From contig CM054151.1 in assembly GCA_028751875.1 (NCBI GenBank), positions 44,465,438 to 44,529,437 of the forward strand: a stretch of 64,000 nucleotides of DNA, read 5' to 3'. The stretch's first letter is position 1. Every line of letters starts with the position of its first letter. Source of the DNA: Rapana venosa. Taxonomy: Eukaryota > Mollusca > Gastropoda > Neogastropoda > Muricidae. Shown in pieces: positions 45,242 to 57,009 of this stretch. Under the pieces are notes generated by a model. The model saw nothing but the letters and a program-made list of their open reading frames with translations, ran no database searches and was not told the DNA's origin. Position numbers and translations under genes: made by a program.

Positions 45242-47620
45242 TGGTGGACAGGTTCTTCATACATTGTTTAAAACAGGGCATCAACAATGTTGATTGTGTG
45301 TGTTTGCAGGATTGCTTCTCGAAAACAGAGATTTGTTTGCAGGTAATAGAAGGTAACTGCACTGGTTTTATAGTGGGTGAGAGTGGGGGAAAGGATGTAG
45401 TTGTGTTTAATAGAGATGGTTTTGATTGAATTTTTTGAAGTAGTTAATTTTGTTTTTTCGTTTTTGTGTATTCTTTTTTGCATGTTCACTTGAAAACTAT
45501 CCCTAACGTTAAGGGAGAAAAGTCTCTTTTCCAGCACACATGCACTGTGCGCATTTGCACAAAGATGTAGCAGTTTTAGCACTTTTCTATTTTTTTCACA
45601 TAATGTCAAAACATACATTTGTGTGCAGGTAATAGAAGGTAACTGAACTGGTTTTATAGTGGGTGTGGGTGTGTGAAAGGCGGTAGTTGTGTTTAATAGA
45701 GATGGTTTTGATATTTTGAAGAAGTTTATTTAAATGTTTTCATTTTTGTGTGTGTCTTTTGTTTGTGTATTTTTGTGTAATCTTTTTTGCATGTTGAACA
45801 CTATCCCTACGTTAAGCGAGAGAATGCGTTTTTCCCAGCACACGTTCACTGTGGCATTTGCACAAAGATGTATCAGTTTGAGCACTTCTCTACATTGTTG
45901 AACATTATGTCAAAACACTTATGTTCATTGGAAACTGGCAGTTTGGGTTAGATAAATTCAATATGTTGTACCAGAAAATACTTAAAGGCCACATAAAATG
46001 TTTCTGCATTAGTTATGAGAGTGTACTTGACTCTGTTGGGGCCTGGAGTTTGCCCTAGACTATGCATATTTGTACAAATAATCTTGCATAAAAAATCCTG
46101 ATTTTTTTTTTTACACGGCTGGTGTGTGAAGAAAGTGAAGACATGTGAGGGGGAAATACACTGCAAATGTTGTTGTGGACATTGTGTACAAAAGTGTTCA
46201 TTGTGTGAGTTGCAAGGATGCTGTGTGGATACAGTAGAGGACAGGACTGGGAGGAAGACAAGACTTTGGCAGAGGTATAAACTGTGTGTGCATTTATTTA
46301 TTTATTTGCTTGTTCTTTTATTTTAAGGATATTGTGTGTGTGTGTTCTTTGGTGGACAGGGTTTTGCATACCTTGTTTAAAATATGGCATCATGAATGTT
46401 GTATATGTGTGTTTGCAGGATTGCTGTTTGAAAATGTCAAACATTTGTGTGCAGGGTAATAGAGGTAATTGAACTGGTTTCATGTGTATGTAAGAGTAAG
46501 TGAAAGGAGGAGGTAGTTCTTGTTTTATAGAGGTGTTTTTGTTTGACATAATTGAAGGAGTTTAATTTTTCTGTTTCCGTTTTTGTGTGCTTCTTTTGTT
46601 TATTTATTTTTGAGTATTATTTTTGCATATTCACTTGAACACAATCACTATCCTTAAGGGACAGAACCCCTCTTTTCCAGTACACATGCACTGCACATTG
46701 GCACTAACCCATAATATATTTCTGCATTAGTTATGAAAGTGTACTTGACCCCTTTCGGGTCCTTGCATGGCTTTTGAGGTGTGGGTGTGTGTGTGTTTGT
46801 GTATGTTTGTGTGTGTGCATGCGTTGGACTATGCATATTTGTACAAAGAATGTTGTAATGCTGCAAATGTTGTGGACATTTTGTAAATGGATGTTCATTC
46901 TGTGAGTTGCAAGGTTGGTGTGTGGAGGCAGTGGAGGACAGGACTGGGAGGAAGACAAGAGGCAGGCTGAGGTAATTATTGTGTGTGAGTGTTTGTATTG
47001 TTTTCTTTGGTGGACAGGGTTCTGCATACATTGTTTTAAAACAGGGCATCAACAATGTTGTATGTGCGTGTTTGCAGGATTGTTGTATGAAAACATACAT
47101 TTGTGTGCAGGTAATAGAAAGGTAACTGAACTGGTTTCTTGTGTATGTGACAGTGTGTAAAAGGAGGAGGTAGTTTTGTTTTATAAAGATGTTTTTCGGT
47201 TGGCATTATTGAAGTACTTTCATTTTGTTTTTGATGTTTGTGTGTTGCTTTTGTTTGTGTATTTTTGTGTATTCATTGTTGCATGTTTACTTGAACACCA
47301 TCCCTACGTTAAGGGATAGAATCCCTCTTTCCCAGCACATGTGCACTGCGCATTTACACTAACATATAATACATTTCTGAAATGAGTTAGGGGAGTGTAC
47401 TTGACCCCATTGGGGGTTGGACTTTGCCTCTGATGTGTGTGTGTGTGTATGTGTGTGTTGGACTATGCATATTTGTTCAAAGAATGTTGTAATGCTATAA
47501 ATGTTGCGGACATTTTTTAAATAGATGTTCATTTCGTGAGTTGCGAGGTTGGTGTGGGAAGACAGTGGAGGACAGGACTGGGCAGAAGACAATCAGGACT
47601 CTGGCAGAGGTAAATACTGT
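45241..47620. repeat. Modular long-unit tandem array, distal block
   Basis: Module 1 starts near 45,241, 46,348 and 47,008, giving a clean unit of about 660 bp between the last two and a longer, internally duplicated first unit. Modules 2 ('ATCCCTACGTTAAG') and 3 ('GAGGACAGGACTGGG') follow in the same order each time. These units look better preserved than those at 24-27.7 kb. Module edges resemble splice sites (GCAG/G and CAG/GTAA), but module 3 varies by 4 bp between units, so a maintained reading frame is unlikely. Confidence 0.85.
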
Positions 47621-47769
47621 GTGTGTGTCGCGTGTGTGTGGGGTGGGAGGGGGGTGGGGCGGTGGTGGTGGTGGTGGAGCTTGTAGTGGGTGGGTGGATG
47701 GATTTTCTCATAGAGAAAAATTATCTACGTTAGATATTAACACTGAGAATATAAGCACATGCGCACGCG

Positions 47770-47895
47770 CGCACACACACACACACTCTCTCTCTCTTTC
47801 TCACTCCAACTACACACACACACTGGCACTGTTTCTCTTCCTCTTCCCCCCACTCACCTCTTCACTATTCTCCTCCCACCCACCTCTGTCCCAAC

Positions 47896-47979
<84 letters not shown>

Positions 47980-48110
47980 TCTCTCTCTCTCTCTCTCTCT
48001 CTCCCTCCTTCTTGTTCTAGCCCCTCCCCCACTCCCCTCTTCACAAGTTTCACAAGTCTCTCCCCCCACCAACCAAACTCTCTCTTACTCACTCACACAC
48101 ACACACACAC
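47770..48110. repeat. CA and (CT)n simple-sequence block
   Basis: A short CA run, then about 100 bp of CT with TTCC interruptions (47,899-48,003), then mixed pyrimidine sequence. Serine/leucine frames are artefacts. Confidence 0.93.
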
Positions 48111-48439
48111 TATTTTGCTGTTTGTGTTTTAAAGCGTTAAAAAGGCACAAACATGTTGACCAGCCTCCCCATACATCAGACCTGTGGAGATGTGCTAGTG
48201 GATGAGAGGAAACACAAAGCTGATGAACTTATGTGCAGTGGAAAGAAATAGGGGAAAAACCAATAAACAAATGAATTTTTTTAAAGCATGATTGAATTGA
48301 AAAGAGAAAAGGACAAAAAAAGTCATTTTTTTCTCCTGTTGAAGAAGCTTGTTGTAAACAATGTGTAGAAATGCTGAAACTCTGTGAAAACTACTGAAAA
48401 TAGCCATGAAGACAGTGACATGAGTAGTATAGGGGTGCA
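48110..48439. other. Unassigned sequence
   Basis: No gene or repeat recognised. Confidence 0.3.
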
Positions 48440-48556
48440 CAGGTCTGCTGATGTTAACTGTAGGGGAAAAATATTCTTTCTGGAACTGGGCTTGAACCCA
48501 GGCCATGGCACTGAGGGTGTAATGCCCAACACTGTAGCAACCTGGCCACCCTGCTG
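48440..48556 (-). mobile_element. Type A SINE head, decayed
   Basis: On the minus strand a B box-like GGTTCAAGCCC is followed by 'TTTTCCCCTACAGTTAACATC', matching 'CCCCTGGAGTTAACATC' of the type A SINE. The A box is weakened and the 3' part is missing. Confidence 0.6.
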
Positions 48557-49080
48557 TGTGAAGGGGTGTGCTTAGGTGTGTGTGTTTATGCACTTGTGTG
48601 TGTTATCACAGTCTGTTTCAGTTTAAATTTTCCCCAGCATAATGAATAAGTACTAGTGAGTTTTTATGTTCAGTCCCTGTGTAGAAGTGGTTTTGTTAAT
48701 GTTGACATCCATTTCCACAAGCACACAAGAGCCTTCTCTTATAGAAAGGTGGAACAGGTTTTGATGTATATACATGTCAAACATGGGACCTCCATGAATA
48801 ATTTTACCTGAGGGACTTTGAGGGAGTGGGGGCAGTGATAACACAAACCTGCCTGTCCCTATAATTTTATCGTATTTTTACGATTTTTGTTTTACCCCAA
48901 ATACAAAAATACGAATTTACTGATAAAAATAGGATTTTGACAATCACGGGGAAGAAAGAAAAAGTGAAACCACTGCAAAGGGTTTAAGGGATGTAACTCC
49001 TGCATGCTGATTACTTCCCTTGTCTGCCTTAGGTCACAAGTCAACACTTTGTAGCAAGTGAACTTTATCTGTTGAAAGAA
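48557..49080. other. Unassigned sequence
   Basis: No gene recognised between the SINE fragment and a poly-G run at 49,081-49,099. Confidence 0.3.
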
Positions 49081-49334
49081 GGGGGGGGGGGGGGGGGGGT
49101 GAGGGTAAGTGGAAAGTATCAACCGCTCTAAGGCAGATGGGTGAAGAGGGTTGGTAGGAGGTGGGGGGGGGGGACTTCTACAGCCATGTGTGTGGTCAGA
49201 GTGCAAGGGCTTGCCTTTTTTTATCAGAAGAAACCCTACAGCACCTGTTATTGCCCTGTCAAAGCCATGTTTATGGAGCAGGCCTACCAGCCTCCCCTTC
49301 TTTTTCATGGACAGCGCCCCCACCCCCCTCCCTC

Positions 49335-49549
49335 ACCACCTCCTTCTCTCTTTCTCTCTCACACGTGCACTATCTCTTTCTCTCTCTCTTAGCCCCCCCC
49401 CCCTCTCTCTCTCTCACACACAATGCATTCTCTCTCCCTCCCTCCTCTCTCTCACACACACTCACACATCACATGTATCTCTCTTGCACACTCACACACG
49501 CATGATTATGCTCTCACACCACACAAACACACGCTCTCTCTCACACATT

Positions 49550-49600
<51 letters not shown>

Positions 49601-49846
49601 CACCTCTCTCTCTCTCACACACACTCTCTCTTTCACACAACATTCTCTCCCCCTTCCACCTCTCTCTCTCACTCTCTCTTCTCTCTCTTCCCTCCTCCTC
49701 TCTCTCTCACACGCTCACACACATATACATCTCTCTCACACCACATAATAATGCTCTCTCTCTTACTCACACACACTCTCTCTCTTTCTTTTCACACCAC
49801 CACGCATTCTTTCTCCCTCCCTCCCATCTTCACTCTCTTCTTCTCT

Positions 49847-49937
<91 letters not shown>

Positions 49938-50062
49938 TTCTTTCACACATGCACACACATTCTCTCTCTTTCACCTCCCTCTCTCACTTTACCCCCTCTC
50001 CTCTGTGACACACACACACAAACACACACACACACTCTCTCTCTCCCTCTCTCTCTCTCTCC
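49335..50062. repeat. CT/CA microsatellite cluster
   Basis: About 730 bp of alternating CT and CA patches, including a pure CT run at about 49,849-49,928. The long Ser/Leu/His frames (49,151-50,094) are artefacts. Confidence 0.95.
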
Positions 50063-50167
50063 TATTGTGCAAACTGTGCATGTTTTTGTCTTAATTCATA
50101 TACACCTTTTTCTCATTTTTTCTTTTTCTTTTAAGGGAGGGGGGGGTATTTTGATTTCAACACCTTT

Positions 50168-50455
50168 TTTAGGCACTGTGGTCAAGTGGTTTAGGCGTAG
50201 GCGGTCGACTCGTGATCCAGAGGTTGCGGGTTTGATCCCGCTCAGCTCGGTGTTGTGTCCTTGGGAAAGACACTTTACTCCTATTTTCCCCACTCCACCC
50301 AGGTGTACAAGTGGGTACCAGCTCTGCTGGGGAAGTATCTGGCGACAGACTAGCGTCCTGTCACAGGGGTGGTGAAAAACCATCAGGTCGCTTTTAACGC
50401 TACAGAAACCGGGATAAGCTCCGGCTCTATGGTCCTTCTGGATCAAAAGAGCATA
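50168..50455 (+). mobile_element. tRNA-derived SINE, type C
   Basis: An A box, TGGTCAAGTGG (50,179-50,189), and a B box, GGTTTGATCCC (50,229-50,239). The central phrases 'TGTCCTTGGGAAAGACACTT' and 'CCACCCAGGTGTACAAGTGG' follow. The latter phrase is also recognisable in the 5S-containing SINE at 565-862, so the two share a core domain under different heads. The 3' end near 50,455 is approximate. Confidence 0.85.
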
Positions 50456-50691
50456 CTTTACTCCCTTTTTTCCACCTCTCTCTCCATTAGGAATGCTTGT
50501 TTTTCTCATCTGTCTCTTTCTGTCACTGTTGCTCCTTTTGCCAATCTCTAACAGATATTTTGTCCATTTGTTTTGATCTATCATGCCCCAGCCCACACCA
50601 CCCCCTTTCTTCTCCTTTTTCTGTGTTTCTTTAAGTCAGCATCCTGATACTTCCCTAGTTATCCCTCCCTCCCTCTCTCCCTCCTCTCTTT

Positions 50692-50719
50692 CACACACAC
50701 ACACACATGCAGCCACAAC

Positions 50720-50765
<46 letters not shown>

Positions 50766-50772
50766 CACACAC
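50692..50772. repeat. (CA)n microsatellite
   Basis: CA run with a GCAGCCACAACC interruption near 50,709. Confidence 0.95.
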
Positions 50773-50859
50773 AATTAATTATGGCTTGTTTTCTGAAGGC
50801 ACACTCTTCTTCAATAAAAGCAAAGTGCTGGAAAAGAACCAAAGCCATATTTGGAACCA

Positions 50860-51250
50860 CCAAATAAACAATGATTGTAAGAATACATCGTAATCAAGAA
50901 AAAGTTATTAGTTTTGTGAATTCTATTTTTGCTATCAAAATACTATTTTTGGCCTGTTCAAATACTTTTTCATTTGATGGGGTAGGCAGGTGTGAAACAG
51001 TATTGGTCATAATGATGGACATTTCTTGAGGGCTTTCCCCCTCATCATGGGGGTAGTACAAGCACTTTACATTTTTTCACAAAAAAGTCAAAAGCAGTAC
51101 ACTCAAATTCATAACAATTCAAGACCACACATACACTACATTGAAATAGAGAACGTGAGATTTCAGTAATATTTATAAACATCACTTCCAAAAGACAATC
51201 ACAGACACAAAACATATATACATACCACATGGAGTATTACATACCAACCT
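50860..51250. other. Unassigned sequence
   Basis: AT-rich DNA with no recognised gene or repeat. Confidence 0.3.
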
Positions 51251-51604
51251 CTTTACACACACACACACACACACACACACGCACGCGCACATTGGAGCGT
51301 TAGTAAGAAGTTTGAAAAAGATGATGACATCAGATCACAAGGTCACCTCTCAAGCCACCCGACTATCCCACCTCTCCCTTCCCTTCCCCCATATTGGCTT
51401 TGAAAATGCCCTTCTTTTATTTCTATATTGACGTTTAAAAGAACTACCTATATTTGTGGGGATATAGGCTGATGTACACAATGCATGTGCGCCCGTGCAC
51501 ACACACACACACACATTATAACTTTAGTAAGAAGTTTGAAAAATAATTTTGAATTATTAAGAAAGTTGAATGTCCATGATATTAACTCCAGGTGGAAATT
51601 CTCC

Positions 51605-51652
51605 CTTCAATGTACCATCTGAAAATAAAAGGTTGACGTGACTTTGACTTTC
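51605..51652 (+). mobile_element. (TTGAC)n-family terminal fragment
   Basis: 'TTCAATGTACCATCTGAAAA' followed by an imperfect TTGAC tail matches the last 50 bp of the element at 8770-8815. A CA microsatellite follows immediately. Confidence 0.6.
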
Positions 51653-51789
51653 ACACACGCACACACACACACGCACACACACACACGCACACACACACAC
51701 AAGATATACAAAGAAAGATTGTTTACATTATTAGTTAGAAAAAAAATCCCATACCTGCAATACTGCTACTGGCAGAGCTGGCCCAGTGC

Positions 51790-51920
51790 TGTAATAATAA
51801 TAACAACATTAACAACAACAACAATAATAATGATAATGCAATTTATATTGTGCTGTATCTTGCACAGACAAAACAATGTCCTTGCATTTAACCCATCCTT
51901 ACACAGTCATGCAACCAAAT
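51790..51920 (-). mobile_element. CR1-like LINE 3' end with (TTA)n tail
   Basis: On the minus strand the order is a degraded 3' UTR, 'GCAAGATACAGCACAATATA', then a (TTA/TTG)n tail at 51,793-51,835. It aligns with the 3' terminus of the LINE at 10,563-10,690 (minus). Confidence 0.65.
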
Positions 51921-52064
51921 AACAATTAATAGAATGTACAACACACACAAACACACACACACACAGTGTCAGGGAAGATTTCTCTACAGGTGTAAAAGAA
52001 GCTTCTTCCCATTTCAGTACACTGTCAGTTTAACAAAGGCAAAAGTAGTAAAATATGTATCATT

Positions 52065-52212
52065 GTCTTACCCCCCCCACCCCCCCACACACACACTGCC
52101 ATTCCCAACACACACACTGCCACCCCCAAACACACCACACTGCCACCCCCAACACACACACACACACACACACCACACACACTGCCACCCCCAACACACA
52201 CACTGCCACCCC

Positions 52213-52248
<36 letters not shown>

Positions 52249-52342
52249 CCCCAACACACACACACTGCCACCCCCAACACACACACACTGCCACCCCAAC
52301 ACACACACTGCCCCCCCCAACACACACACATTGCCACCCCCC

Positions 52343-52376
<34 letters not shown>

Positions 52377-53770
52377 CACCCCCAACACACACACTGCCAC
52401 CCCAACACACACACTGCCACCCCAACACACACACACACACACACTGCCACCCCCAACACACCACACACTGCCACCCCCAACACACACACATTGCCACCCC
52501 AACACACACACACACACACACACACTGCCACCCCCAACACACACACACTGCCACCTCAACCACACACACACACACTGCCACCCCCAACACACACACATTG
52601 CACCCCCAACACAACCCCAAAACCACACACACACACACACACTGCCACCCCCAACACACACACCTGCCACCCCCAAACACACACACACACACACTGCCAC
52701 CCCAACAACACACACACACACCACACCACTGCCACCCCCAACACACACACACTGCCACCCCAACACACACACACACACTGCACCCCAACACACACACATT
52801 GCCACCCCCAACACACACACACACACACCACACTGCCACCCCCAACACACACACTGCCACCCCACCACACACACACACACACAATTGCCCCCCAACACAC
52901 ACACACTGCCACCCCAACAACCCACACACACACACACATGCACTCCCAACACACACTACCACCCCCAACACACACACACACACACTGCCACCCCCAACAC
53001 ACACACATTGCCACCCCCAACACACCCACACTGCCACCCCCACACACATACACACTGCCACCCCCAACACACACACACTGCCACCCCCAACACACATACA
53101 CACTGCCACCCCCAACAACATACACACTGCCACCCCCAACACACACACACTGCCACCCCCCCAACAACACACACACACTGCCACCCCCAACACACACACA
53201 CACTGTACCCCCCAAACACACACACTGCCCCCCCAACACACACACACTGCCACCCCTCAACACACACACACACTGCCACCCCCCAACACACACACACACA
53301 CACACACTGCCCCCCCCCAACACACACACTGCCACCCCCAACACACACACACACTGCTACCCCCCAACACACAAAACACAACTGCCACTCCCCAACACAC
53401 ACACACACACACACACACACTGCCACCCCAACACACACACATGCTACCCCCCAACACACACACACACTGCCCACCCCAACCCCACACACACACTGCCACC
53501 CCCCAACACATACACACACACTGCAACCCCTCAACACACACACACACTGCCACCCCCCAACACACACACACACACACACACTGCCACCCCCCAACACACA
53601 CACTGCCACCCCCCAACACACACACACACTGCTACCCCCCAAACACACACACACACACACTGCCACTCCCCAACACACACACACACACACACACTGCCAC
53701 CCCCCAAACACACACACTGCCCCCCCCCAACACACACACACACTGCACACCCCAGCACACACACAAACAA
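52065..53770. repeat. C-rich CA minisatellite, about 1.7 kb
   Basis: Units of 'ACTGCCACCCCCAAC' joined by CA runs of variable length, repeated many tens of times. Unit length varies mainly through the CA part. All three frames on each strand are almost fully open, giving fake proteins up to 623 residues. The minus strand carries regularly spaced GGGGG-T-GG. Confidence 0.97.
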
Positions 53771-53897
53771 ACAATGATACCATACCTTGCATGTAGGTGT
53801 GCAACCCAAATAATAAATCTTCCTGTCTTTGTTTCTGTCTCTCTCTGTCTCTTTCTCTCTGAAACAAACACACACATGCGCGCGCGTGCACACACAC

Positions 53898-54178
53898 ATC
53901 AAGGAGACATTTTTTCCTGGATTTAACATCATTATCGATTCCACTCTCCCCCAACATCTTGCGCATACGTTAAAGCCCGTTCTGCTTTTTGGAAAAGTAG
54001 GCTATTGCCATTTGTGAGATGGCTTAAGGAGTTAGCAATGCATACAAATATCAGGAAGCCCATGTTTATACAAAGTAGACACCGTGCTGTGTTCCTAAAG
54101 ACTACAACCATGGTGTGCCACTGGGAAAGGATGAGAACATTGACAAAACTGCATACACGTGGGGGACTGGATGTAGAC
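53898..54178 (+). mobile_element. Type A SINE, diverged, head missing
   Basis: Segments matching the type A body appear in order: 'TTTTCCTGGATTTAACATC', 'CATCTTGCGCATACGTTAAA', a disrupted middle, and 'CATACACGTGGGGGACTGGA'. An internal insertion of about 70 bp lies near 54,020-54,110. It abuts a type B SINE. Confidence 0.65.
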
Positions 54179-54179
54179 C

Positions 54180-54515
54180 ACTGGTCAGTGGTGGATGGGG
54201 GGTCTAAAGGGTGTGCACCTAACTAGGAAGCAAAGAGTTGTGGGTTTGATCCCCGTGTGTACCTGAGCTTTTCACTATCCATTAGACCCTGTGTGGTGGT
54301 CTGGGTGTTGGCCTTTTGGATGAGACAATAAACCAAGGTCTTGTATGCGGTGCACATTTACCATATGTGAGAGAACCTTATGGTATCTGTGGAAGAAAGC
54401 CACTCTCTTACGGAAAGATAGACATTGTCAACTGCTCCTGTGGTGACATGTCCTCCCTGGGGAGAGCAGCCTAAATTTCACTCTGGAAGATTGTAGACAT
54501 CTCCAACCGTAAATC
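54180..54515 (+). mobile_element. Type B SINE, diverged
   Basis: The order of blocks matches 9464-9900: a 'GTGGTGGATGGGG'-like head, a B box GGTTTGATCCC (54,243-54,253), 'CCATTAGACC', 'TTTTGGATGAGACAATAAAC', and 'GGGGAGAGCAGCCTAAATTTC'. The LINE-like 3' tail is not seen. A minus-strand B box-like GGTTCGAATCT near 54,530-54,540 hints at yet another SINE fragment. Confidence 0.75.
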
Positions 54516-54639
54516 ACCAGACACCACCCAGATTCGAACCCCCCACTGCATGGACCTGTAGGATGGAAGTCTATTATCAGGGTCTAGAGCTTTCACAACA
54601 GCAAAGGGGATCTGCCTTATGTTCTAAACGGAGATCTGT

Positions 54640-54765
54640 ATTGGTGATTTTCAGACTGATGTGTTATGTGGTGGTTAATGTGTTACTGTGTTATGTGGTG
54701 ACTGACATGTCGCTGATGCTATGTGTTATGAGGTGACTGACATGTCACTGATGTCTGTGTGTGTA
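54640..54765. repeat. Short tandem repeat, about 36-bp unit
   Basis: 'GTGTTATGTGGTGACTGACA' and 'GTGTTATGAGGTGACTGACA' recur with 'TGTCACTGATG' between them; about 3 copies. Confidence 0.7.
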
Positions 54766-55007
54766 GATGGTTCCTGTCCATGATGGAAGGGGCAGCACAA
54801 GATTGTATCAAACCAGGGCCAAACATCGTGCAACAACGGATCATCATCTTGGGAGGCAGGAGATGAGACTGCTGTTGCTGAAATAAATGAAAGTGTCATA
54901 ACAACTTCAACCACACCCCTTTCTGTACAGAGAGGGATTCATGCACACACGTCTGACTTGTGTTTTTGTGTTTCTAGAAGTGATTGTGTGTGTATGTGAA
55001 TGACGAC

Positions 55008-55043
<36 letters not shown>

Positions 55044-55329
55044 AAAAGGTCAGTAAAACTCCCCCCTCCCCCTTAACCTCGCTTCCTTGGCGCCTCGGGT
55101 TTACCAATGGAGAGATTTTGCATGTGCGACCATGTTTGCTCACCATCAAGGTGGCCGCATTCCATCTGTGGGGATGTGTGTTGAGAGTGTTCATGTTTCC
55201 GAACCCACCAAAGGCTGACCTGAATTACAGGATCTTTAACATGCAAGATAAAAAAAGAGACCACTTGAAATGCATGTAAACACAGACATGTAAAATATAG
55301 ACAGCAAATCCCCAACAGATATAATACGT
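54766..55329. other. Unassigned sequence with a (TG)n run
   Basis: No gene recognised. A TG tract lies at about 55,012-55,040. Confidence 0.3.
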
Positions 55330-55875
55330 CTTCCCCAAAATGCATGTAAAATACAAACATCTAATACATAGAGGTAGAATGTATATCTCTAAAATACAGA
55401 CATCTAATACACACAGGTAGAATGTAGATCTCTACAGACATCTTATACACACAGGTAAAATATAGATCTCTTGAAATGCAGACATCTATTACACACAGGT
55501 GAAATGTAAATATCTAAAAAAATACAAAACTTCTATTTTCTGGGTTAAAACTGTAGATATCTAATACAGGTTAAAATGTAGTAGATATCTAAAAGTTTCG
55601 GCTTCTAGTACTCACTAAGTTATGGTAGATCTCAAAAATACAAAACATCTATTACACACAGGTAAATATGTTGTTATCCTAAATACAGAAATCCTATTGA
55701 ACACACAAGTAAAGTGTTGATATCTTTAAATACAAACAATCTAATATTCACACAGGTAAAATGTTAGATATCTAATAACAGACATCTATTACACTCAAAG
55801 TAAAGTGTAGATCTCTAAAATACAGACATCTAAATTCAACAGGTAAAATAAGGACCTCTAAACATACAGAGTGTA
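55330..55875. repeat. 43-bp minisatellite, block 1
   Basis: Unit resembles 'AAAATACAGACATCTAATAC' + 'ACACAGGTAAAATGTAGATCTCT'. Units are degenerate with many single-base indels. Related to the blocks at 57,010-58,080, 58,700-58,870, 59,085-59,205 and 62,950-63,330. Confidence 0.85.
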
Positions 55876-57009
55876 AAAAACAACTCTTCTTATCCAGATA
55901 CTTTTTATTTTCAATGGAACGTCTTTCCCCACAGATAAAACAAAAGGATGCTAAATTGCATATGAAATGTAAAACATTTAGTTTACCTCTTAACCACATC
56001 AAATTCCATAATAAAGGAAATGGAGACAGCTGATATATTAGACATTTTATCCATAAGAAAAAGTAGGGCACAGTCAAAATAATACATGTGACCATTTTAA
56101 CATTTATATATTTATATAAGGTATCAAAATGCACAAGCTAAACAAGATGCCCTGAAATAAATGACAGTTACATATTGTAATGACCATTATTTCATCCCTC
56201 TTTTTTATCTTTGGGAGTGGATACTGGATTTTATATGTTGATATTGATTAAATTTTGATTATTTGCACTTCATTTGTGATTAGTAGGAGGGTTGAAAGAT
56301 AAGGGGTGTGTGAGGGATTGGCAAGGGAGATAAAGAGCTGGGGTAGAAATGGGATGGGACATTTTGCAAAATAGGATTTTTGTAAAGTTCAAGTCAATCA
56401 CTTCATTATCTCACAATAATGGAAAGGCTACCTTTTATCATTTTAAACTGTGTTCAATATTTTAATGAATAGTGTATTGATTTCACTGATATTTGGTTGA
56501 TTGTACAACATGCTGATAACAGTTTGGTTTATGTCATTTAAGTGGGTTCGCATGTTTTGCTTTTTATTTGTTTGGATTTTTTGTTGTTTTTTAGACAATT
56601 TAAATTTACAATTAAAATAGAGCATTAATTAAAACAATATTTGTCTTACCATGCAGCATGTTATATCAGTTGGTTTTTGTCCTCATAAACTTATTGTGCA
56701 ATTGTTTCCAGTGTGGTGTGTGTGGGCGTTATACAAGCGCTATGTCGTTGTTGCATGGGCATTACTGTGTGTTCATGTTTTTACTTGGGGTGAGTTTATA
56801 AATACCTGAAGGTATTGTTGATTTGTGGGTTACTTTTGTATGGGGACTATGTGTGATGTTAGGATACTGTGTTACCGTATATTTTAGGTGATATTATATT
56901 TACATATTTATTGTTTTTTTATGTATGGCTTGTAACCTGCTTGTCTTTCTCTGTACTTCAGATATTGAAGTGTTTGAATTGAATTGAAATGCAATATCAA
57001 TATTTGTGT
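55876..57009. other. Unassigned AT-rich sequence
   Basis: No gene or recognised element. Short minus-strand frames (55,772-56,134; 56,443-56,625) lack domains. Confidence 0.3.

Noticed and set aside
45169..47160. Cysteine-rich peptide gene in the modular array
   Set aside because: Cys-rich peptides arise from TG-rich DNA in several frames. Module lengths differ by non-multiples of three, and no signal peptide or continuous frame is visible. Retained only as a low-weight finding about splice-like edges.
51934..53966. Very long His/Thr/Pro- and Cys/Val/Gly-rich frames (up to 623 residues) on both strands
   Set aside because: The C-rich CA minisatellite contains almost no stop codons in any frame. 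The peptides are pure repeat products.
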